From Methylobacterium sp. (GTDB taxonomy: Bacteria > Pseudomonadota > Alphaproteobacteria > Rhizobiales > Beijerinckiaceae), in contig PNLY01000050.1 in assembly GCA_013823325.1 (NCBI GenBank), positions 1 to 40,717 of the forward strand: a stretch of DNA of 40,717 nucleotides, written 5' to 3'. Shown piece by piece: positions 35,947 to 40,717 of this stretch. The notes under the pieces are model-generated. The model was given only the letters and a program-made list of their open reading frames with translations. It was not told the DNA's origin and searched no databases. The translations under genes were made by a program, and so were the position numbers. Position 1 is the stretch's first letter; every line of letters begins with the position of its first letter.

Positions 35947-35955
35947 AGCTGCGCC

Positions 35956-36288
35956 TCAGCGGCAGATGCGGCGCTCGCGCACCACCCAGCCCCAGCCGTC
36001 CCAATAGCGCACGGGGCGGCTGTAGCAGCGCGGGCCGTAATAACCGCCGCCCCAGCCATAGCGCGGTCCGCCATAGCCGTAGCGGGGACGGCCATAGTAA
36101 CCACCGCCGCCCCAGCCGGGATTGCTGTAGCGCGGGGCAAAGGGATGGCGGCTGCCGCTGCCGGGATAGCCGTAGCCGCCGCTCAGCGCCTGCGCATCGG
36201 CCGGGGTCGCGGTGACGGCGCCCATGCCGAGGCCTGCCACGCCGAGCGCCGCAGCGGCCGAAAGTCCAAGAACGAGTTTGCGAAGCAT
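35956..36288 (-). CDS. Small exported Gly/Tyr-rich protein with a Cys-x20-Cys tail (copy A)
   Basis: The 110-residue product has a signal peptide (about 1-33, ending PADAQ), the segment ALSGGYGYPGSGSRHP, a Gly/Tyr/Arg-rich repeat stretch (about 58-86) and a 24-residue tail that starts RCYSRPVRYWDGWGW and ends RRICR at the stop. The first 62 residues match copy B (36424-36732) at 55 positions. A strong AAGGAGG precedes the ATG at 36288. I do not recognise a named function; Gly/Tyr-rich exported proteins are often structural or envelope-associated. Two cysteines could form a disulfide. Confidence 0.8.
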   Translation of the reverse strand: MLRKLVLGLSAAAALGVAGLGMGAVTATPADAQALSGGYGYPGSGSRHPFAPRYSNPGWGGGGYYGRPRYGYGGPRYGWGGGYYGPRCYSRPVRYWDGWGWVVRERRICR

Positions 36289-36423
36289 GGTTACCTCCTT
36301 CGCTGATTTGCCCGGCCTGTGCCGGGGCAATCGGGCGTCATCGTGGCGCCAAGCTTGCGGTCGCGGGGCTGAATGGGGCGTGGCCGCGCCGTTCAGCGCA
36401 TCTTCATCCGCAGTGGCCTGTCG

Positions 36424-36732
36424 TCAGCGGCAGACGCGTGTCGAGCGGATCACCCAGCGCCGACCGTTCCAGACGCGCTGGTCGACGATGCGGCAGCGCG
36501 AACCATAATGCGGGCGGCCATAGCCCGGCCTCGGACGGACATGCGGACCGCCGCCCCAGCCGGGATTGCTGTAGCGCGGCGCCGACGGATGCCGGCTGCC
36601 GCTGCCGGGATAGCCGTAGCCGCCGCTCAGCGCCTGCGCGTCGGCGGGGGCCGCCGTGATGGCGCTCATGCCGAGCGAGGCGACACCGAGGGCCGCGGCG
36701 GCCGAGAGGCCGAGGAAAAGCTTGCGAAACAT
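36424..36732 (-). CDS. Small exported protein with a Cys-x20-Cys tail (copy B)
   Basis: This 102-residue protein is a tandem duplicate of copy A. The signal peptide and ALSGGYGYPGSGSRHP segment are almost the same (55 of the first 62 residues). The middle is shorter and less Gly-rich. The tail has the common form RCRIVDQRVWNGRRW...RVCR. The duplication also covers DNA upstream: GGCCTGTGCC and ATCGGGCG recur about 450 bases apart. The ATG at 36732 follows AAAAGGAT. Function unknown. Confidence 0.8.
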   Translation of the reverse strand: MFRKLFLGLSAAAALGVASLGMSAITAAPADAQALSGGYGYPGSGSRHPSAPRYSNPGWGGGPHVRPRPGYGRPHYGSRCRIVDQRVWNGRRWVIRSTRVCR

Positions 36733-36851
36733 CTCATATCCTTTTTCATGAACGGGCCGGCCTGTGCCTTGGCGATCGGGCGCCATTATGGCCCCGGCAG
36801 GCCTCGGGGCCTGACGGAGCGTGCCGCCAGGCCCTTGGAGGCGCTATTGCG

Positions 36852-37127
36852 TCAGCGGCAGACGCGCACCGGGCGGATCACCCAGCGCCAGCCGTTCCAG
36901 ACCCGCCGATCGACGAAGTAGCAGCGCGGGCGGTAGACCGGGCGGCCGTAATAGCGGCGCGGGCCGTAATAGGGCCGGCCGTAATACTGGACCTGCTCGA
37001 TCTGGCCGGCGGTAGCCGGGACGCTGCCCGCCGCGATCGGCGCGGCATTGGCAGGGGCGACGGCGAGGCCGGTGAAGAGGAGGGCGCCGGCACCGAACAG
37101 GGCGGCGGCGATACGGTTCGACAGCAT
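36852..37127 (-). CDS. Small exported protein with a Cys-x20-Cys tail (copy C, divergent)
   Basis: The 91-residue product has a different signal peptide (about 1-28, ending PANA), a Tyr/Arg/Pro-rich middle with YYGRP repeats, and the same 24-residue tail (RCYFVDRRVWNGWRW to RVCR). It lacks the ALSGGYGYPG segment of copies A and B, so it is an older paralogue or a separate gene sharing the module. A strong AGGAG precedes the ATG at 37127. It is divergent from glyQ. Function unknown. Confidence 0.8.
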   Translation of the reverse strand: MLSNRIAAALFGAGALLFTGLAVAPANAAPIAAGSVPATAGQIEQVQYYGRPYYGPRRYYGRPVYRPRCYFVDRRVWNGWRWVIRPVRVCR

Positions 37128-37240
37128 TGTGTACTCCTGCTTGTCGCGTCGGCCCGGCTCAAGCACTCGCCCCGAGTGCCGCGGTCCGTTCGATGGGGCG
37201 ACAATAGACCGAGCTATATGAACGCGATGGTTGGCAAAGG

Positions 37241-37255
37241 GTTCATGCGCCGTTC
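37241..37255. promoter_or_regulatory. GTTC direct repeat with LexA-like spacing upstream of glyQ
   Basis: GTTCATGCGCCGTTC is an 11-base-period direct repeat (GTTC-N7-GTTC) that extends to GTTCATGC twice. The pattern matches the LexA consensus, but the spacer is GC-rich, unlike strong LexA sites, and SOS control of glyQ is not expected. An OmpR-family regulator would also use such spacing. Confidence 0.3.
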
Positions 37256-37329
37256 ATGCCCCGGCGCTTGACCATGAGCGCCGCCAGCCCCTAATCACGC
37301 CGCACGCTTTTCGACAGTTTAAAAGGCTG

Positions 37330-38274
37330 ATGCCCTTGGCCGCGTCCTCCGACCCCATGAACCCGACCCGCTCCTTCCAGGGGCTGCTGCTGACCTTGCA
37401 GCGCTTCTGGGCCGAGCGCGGCTGCGTCATCCTCCAGCCCTACGACATGGAGGTCGGCGCTGGCACCTTCCACCCGGCGACGACGCTGCGCGCGCTGGGG
37501 CCGAAACCCTGGAAGGCGGCCTATGTCCAGCCCTCGCGCCGGCCCAAGGATGGCCGCTATGGCGAGAACCCGAACCGGCTGCAGCATTATTACCAGTTCC
37601 AGGTGATCCTGAAGCCGTCGCCGCCGGACCTGCAGCAGCTTTATCTCGACTCGCTCGAGGCGATCGGCGTCGACCTGGCCCTGCACGATGTCCGCTTCGT
37701 CGAGGACGACTGGGAGAGCCCGACGCTCGGCGCCTGGGGCCTCGGCTGGGAGTGCTGGTGCGATGGCATGGAAGTCAGCCAGTTCACCTATTTCCAGCAG
37801 GTCGCCGGCGTCGAATGCGCCCCGGTCGCGGGCGAGCTGACCTATGGGCTCGAACGCCTCGCCATGTATGTCCAGGGCGTCGAAAACGTCTACGACCTCA
37901 ACTTCAACGGCCTCGAAGGCGAGGACCGCATCTCCTATGGCGACGTCTTCCTGCAGGCCGAGCAGGAGTTCTCGCGGCACAATTTCGAATACGCCAACAC
38001 CGAGACGCTGTTCCGGCACTTCAGCGACGCCGAGGTCGAGTGCAAGGCGCTGCTCGCCGCCGGCGAGGCGGAGGAGGGCGCCAATTCCGCCCAGCACAAG
38101 CTTGCCCTGCCGGCCTATGACCAGTGCATCAAGGCGAGCCATGTCTTCAACCTGCTCGATGCGCGCGGTGTGATCTCGGTCACCGAGCGCCAGAGCTACA
38201 TCCTGCGCGTGCGCGAGCTTGCCAAGGCCTGCGGCGCCGCCTGGCTGAAGACCGCCGGCGGGGGAGCGAACTGA
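37330..38274 (+). CDS. glyQ: Glycyl-tRNA synthetase alpha subunit
   Basis: GlyQ is the catalytic subunit of the bacterial alpha2beta2 glycyl-tRNA synthetase. The 314-residue product contains [21 protein letters not shown], here broken for reading, [36 protein letters not shown] (motif 2 region) and [19 protein letters not shown]. All are highly conserved. The ATG at 37330 follows AAAGG; ATG 37357 would give 305 residues, close to E. coli, and is equally plausible. The stop overlaps the glyS start by one base (TGATG), coupling synthesis of the two subunits. Confidence 0.96.
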   Translation: MPLAASSDPMNPTRSFQGLLLTLQRFWAERGCVILQPYDMEVGAGTFHPATTLRALGPKPWKAAYVQPSRRPKDGRYGENPNRLQHYYQFQVILKPSPPDLQQLYLDSLEAIGVDLALHDVRFVEDDWESPTLGAWGLGWECWCDGMEVSQFTYFQQVAGVECAPVAGELTYGLERLAMYVQGVENVYDLNFNGLEGEDRISYGDVFLQAEQEFSRHNFEYANTETLFRHFSDAEVECKALLAAGEAEEGANSAQHKLALPAYDQCIKASHVFNLLDARGVISVTERQSYILRVRELAKACGAAWLKTAGGGAN

Positions 38275-40598
38275 TGCCTGATCTCCTGCTCGAACTCTTC
38301 TCCGAGGAAATCCCCGCGCGCATGCAGCGCAAGGCGGCGGAGGATTTGAAGAAGCTCGTCACCGATGCGCTGGTCGAGCGCGGCCTGACCTATGAGGGCG
38401 CCAAGGCCTTCGCGACGCCGCGCCGCCTCGCCCTCACCATCGCCGGCCTGCCGGTGCGCGGCCGCGACGTCCGCGAGGAGCGCAAGGGGCCGCGCGTCGG
38501 CGCGCCCGAGGCCGCCGTGCAGGGCTTCCTCAAGGCTGCCGGGCTGACCTCGCTCGACCAGGCGACGATCGTCAGTGATCCCAAGAAGGGTGATTCCTAC
38601 GTCGCCGTGATCGAGAAGCCCGGCCAGGAGACGGTCGCGGCCATCGCCGAGATCGTGCCGGCGGTCATCCGCGCCTTCCCGTGGCCGAAGTCGATGCGCT
38701 GGGGCAAGGCCTCCGCCGAGTCCGGCTCGCTGCGCTGGGTCCGCCCGCTGCACTCGATCCTCTGCACCTTCGGCGCCGAGACCGAGGACCCGGAGGTCGT
38801 GCCCTTCGAGGTCGACGGCATCAAATCCGGCAACATCACCTATGGCCATCGCTTCCATTCGCCGGGACCGATCACGGTGAAGCGCTTCGACGATTACGTC
38901 CCGAGCCTGGAGCGGGCCAAGGTCGTGCTCGACGCCGACCGCCGCAAGGAGATCATCCTGGCCGACGCCAGGAATCTCGCCTTCGCCGCCGGCCTCGAAC
39001 TTGTCGAGGACGAGGGGCTGCTGGAAGAGGTCGCCGGCCTGGTCGAATGGCCGGTCGTGCTGATGGGCGATTTCGAGGAGCGCTTCCTCGAAATCCCTGG
39101 CGAGGCGATCCGCGCCACCATCCGCGCCAACCAGAAATGCTTCGTGCTGCGCGATCCCGCGACGGGCGAGCTCGCCAACCGCTTCATCCCGGTCTCGAAC
39201 CTGATGGCCAGCGATGGCGGCCAGGCGATCACCGCCGGCAATGGCCGCGTCGTCCGGGCGCGCCTCTCCGACGCCGCCTATTTCTGGCAGACCGATCGCG
39301 GCCCTCTGCCCGATCTCGATACGTTGACGGAGAGCGCCGACAAGCTCGGACTCGACCTGTCGAAGCCGCTCGACCAGCGCATGGCCAAGCTCGACAAGCT
39401 CGGCGTCGTCTTCCACGCCAAGCTCGGCACGCAGGGCGAGCGCGTCCAGCGCATCGCTGCGCTGGCCAGGGAATTGGCCCCGATCGTCGGCGCCGATCCG
39501 GCGCTGGCCGAGCGGGCCGCCCGGCTCGCCAAGGCAGACCTGCCGACCGAGATGGTCGGCGAGTTTCCCGAGCTTCAGGGGCTGATGGGGCGGAAATACG
39601 CCGAGCTGCAGGGCGAGAACGCTAGCGTCGCCGCCGCGATCGAGGAGCACTACAAGCCGCTCGGCCCGTCCGACCGCGTCCCGGCCGACCCGGTCTCGGT
39701 TGCCGTTGCGCTCGCCGACAAGCTCGACACGCTTGTCGGCTTCTGGGCGATCGACGAGAAGCCGACGGGGAGCAAAGACCCTTATGCGCTGCGCCGCGCG
39801 GCGCTTGGCGTGATCCGGCTGGTGGTCGAGAACGGACATCGTCTGCCATTACTCGACTATCTGGCAAAGCCGTTTGCTCGCTCTGCTCGCGACGAACTCT
39901 TTGCCGAGTTTATTCGGGCAAAAGGTGCGGTCGAGGCAGTTGCTTTATCGGCGCCCATTGATGTGCGAGCAGCAGTCTCAGAATTGGCTCGCCTATTTCG
40001 AGATCGGCAGATCAGCGAAGCTGACGCTATCTCGAATCTGATGATGCAGCAGGCGGTGGACCTCCTTTCCTTCTTCCACGACCGCCTGAAGGTGATGCTG
40101 CGCGACCAGGGCGCGCGGCATGATTTGGTCGATGCGGTGCTGGGCGAGGGCGCATCGGCCAATGACGACCTCCTGCTCATCACCCGCCGCGTCGCCGCGC
40201 TCGGCCGCTTCCTCGAAACGGAAGACGGCAAGAGTCTGCTCGCCGGCTACAAGCGCGCCGCCAATATCCTCAAGGCCGAGGAGAAGAAGGACGGTGAGGG
40301 CGCCTTCGCGGCCAAGGCCGATCTCCAGCTCATCGCCGATGCCGGGCTGATCGAGGAGAAGGCGCTCGCAGTCGCGTTGGCGCAGGCGACGCCGAAGGCC
40401 GGGGCTGCCATCGCTGCCGAGGACTATGAGGGCGCCATGTCGGCGCTCGCTGAGCTTCGGCCGGCGGTCGACGCCTTCTTCGACAAGGTCACGGTCAACG
40501 ATCCCGACCCGGCCTTGCGTGCCAACCGCCTCAAGCTGCTGAACCAGCTGCGCGAGGCGACGCGCGCCGTCGCGGATTTCGGGCGGATCGCGGGCTGA
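38274..40598 (+). CDS. glyS: Glycyl-tRNA synthetase beta subunit, with an unusual internal block
   Basis: GlyS binds tRNA-Gly and completes the synthetase. The 774-residue product starts with [15 protein letters not shown], has FATPRRLAL, the [12 protein letters not shown] segment, an HD-like middle with [18 protein letters not shown], and a C-terminal anticodon-binding domain ([20 protein letters not shown] onward). It is about 85 residues longer than the E. coli protein. Codons 523-589 (39840-40040) use A or T in third position in 36 of 67 codons, including TTA, CTA, CGA and TCA, while the 47 codons just before have nine. This block lies in the linker before the anticodon domain. Confidence 0.95.
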   Translation: MPDLLLELFSEEIPARMQRKAAEDLKKLVTDALVERGLTYEGAKAFATPRRLALTIAGLPVRGRDVREERKGPRVGAPEAAVQGFLKAAGLTSLDQATIVSDPKKGDSYVAVIEKPGQETVAAIAEIVPAVIRAFPWPKSMRWGKASAESGSLRWVRPLHSILCTFGAETEDPEVVPFEVDGIKSGNITYGHRFHSPGPITVKRFDDYVPSLERAKVVLDADRRKEIILADARNLAFAAGLELVEDEGLLEEVAGLVEWPVVLMGDFEERFLEIPGEAIRATIRANQKCFVLRDPATGELANRFIPVSNLMASDGGQAITAGNGRVVRARLSDAAYFWQTDRGPLPDLDTLTESADKLGLDLSKPLDQRMAKLDKLGVVFHAKLGTQGERVQRIAALARELAPIVGADPALAERAARLAKADLPTEMVGEFPELQGLMGRKYAELQGENASVAAAIEEHYKPLGPSDRVPADPVSVAVALADKLDTLVGFWAIDEKPTGSKDPYALRRAALGVIRLVVENGHRLPLLDYLAKPFARSARDELFAEFIRAKGAVEAVALSAPIDVRAAVSELARLFRDRQISEADAISNLMMQQAVDLLSFFHDRLKVMLRDQGARHDLVDAVLGEGASANDDLLLITRRVAALGRFLETEDGKSLLAGYKRAANILKAEEKKDGEGAFAAKADLQLIADAGLIEEKALAVALAQATPKAGAAIAAEDYEGAMSALAELRPAVDAFFDKVTVNDPDPALRANRLKLLNQLREATRAVADFGRIAG

Positions 40599-40610
40599 CA
40601 TCCGCGGGGA

Positions 40611-40632
40611 ACCCTCTCCTGAAAGGAGAGGG
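40611..40632. repeat. Intergenic hairpin repeat after glyS
   Basis: CCCTCTCCT-gaa-AGGAGAGGG is a perfect 9-base hairpin 14 bases after the glyS stop, followed by GCAGGGTGAGG. The whole string resembles a short intergenic repeat common in alphaproteobacterial genomes. There is no T tract. The remaining 85 bases to the window edge show nothing else I can identify. Confidence 0.55.
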
Positions 40633-40717
40633 CAGGGTGAGGTGTAGGCGGTTTGACCAGCTCCGCGAGCGCTCTCCGTGCGGTCGGGTTCAGGCTAACG
40701 TTTCCGCTCCGAACACC

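Noticed and set aside
38196..39839. 547-codon minus-strand open frame opposite glyS
   Set aside because: It is an antisense shadow. It ends where the unusual codon block begins, which simply reflects the change in GC3.

Overview
The window is 40.7 kb of GC-rich, densely coded bacterial chromosome. Its gene content and order point to an alphaproteobacterium of the order Hyphomicrobiales, most likely near Bosea or Methylobacterium (inference, no search run). The evidence is a CcrM-type GANTC methylase beside RNase HII, the mutY/dciA/thioredoxin/smc neighbourhood, an atpI-B-E-F'-F operon kept apart from the F1 genes, an IalB-family protein, GlyQ/GlyS as separate chains, and an alphaproteobacterial LexA box (GAAC-N7-GAAC). 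I see no prophage, insertion sequence, CRISPR array, tRNA or rRNA. Most of the window is core genome.

Layout. 1-1.5 kb: aa3 cytochrome oxidase subunits I (cut by the window edge) and II, minus strand. 1.9-3 kb: an IalB-like exported protein and a lipoprotein, translationally coupled. 3-7.9 kb: a tandem glycine riboswitch followed by gcvT-gcvH-gcvPA-gcvPB, a complete glycine-sensing and glycine-cleaving unit apart from the L protein. 8-9.3 kb: a periplasmic L,D-transpeptidase. 9.4-12.1 kb: the F0 operon of ATP synthase, minus strand, with a recognisable promoter and a stem-loop after atpE. 12.4-18.4 kb: smc, a DsbA-like oxidoreductase, dciA, a GNAT acetyltransferase and a DUF4336 protein, minus strand. 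18.5-23.7 kb: genome maintenance genes mutY, ccrM, rnhB and a radical SAM protein with a LexA box in front of it, then a short GT2-like protein. 23.7-27.1 kb: a zinc metallopeptidase and the cyanide-insensitive type bd oxidase cydAB. 27.3-29.9 kb: a uracil-DNA glycosylase family protein divergent from ETF-ubiquinone oxidoreductase. 30-33.7 kb: a 36-residue lipoprotein, a TPR protein, ispE and a LysE exporter. 33.7-35.9 kb: polyprenyl diphosphate synthase, a DUF2007 protein and a TrmN6-like methyltransferase. 35.9-37.1 kb: three small exported proteins sharing a 24-residue C-terminal module. 37.3-40.6 kb: glyQ-glyS.

Themes. Respiration recurs (aa3 oxidase, bd oxidase, F0, ETF-QO), as do genome maintenance (smc, dciA, mutY, ccrM, rnhB, UDG, the LexA-linked radical SAM protein) and glycine use (riboswitch and cleavage system, glycyl-tRNA synthetase).

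The observations most worth a second look are: the LexA box that puts an uncharacterised radical SAM protein under probable SOS control; the tandem family of small secreted proteins with an invariant Cys-x20-Cys tail, one of which seems to be terminated by a hairpin buried antisense in the neighbouring methyltransferase gene; a sharply bounded block of about 67 codons with foreign-looking codon use inside glyS; the Glu-to-Phe change in the CuA loop of CoxB; and the UDG that has lost two of four iron-sulfur ligands. I found no clear multi-gene system that I would call new.
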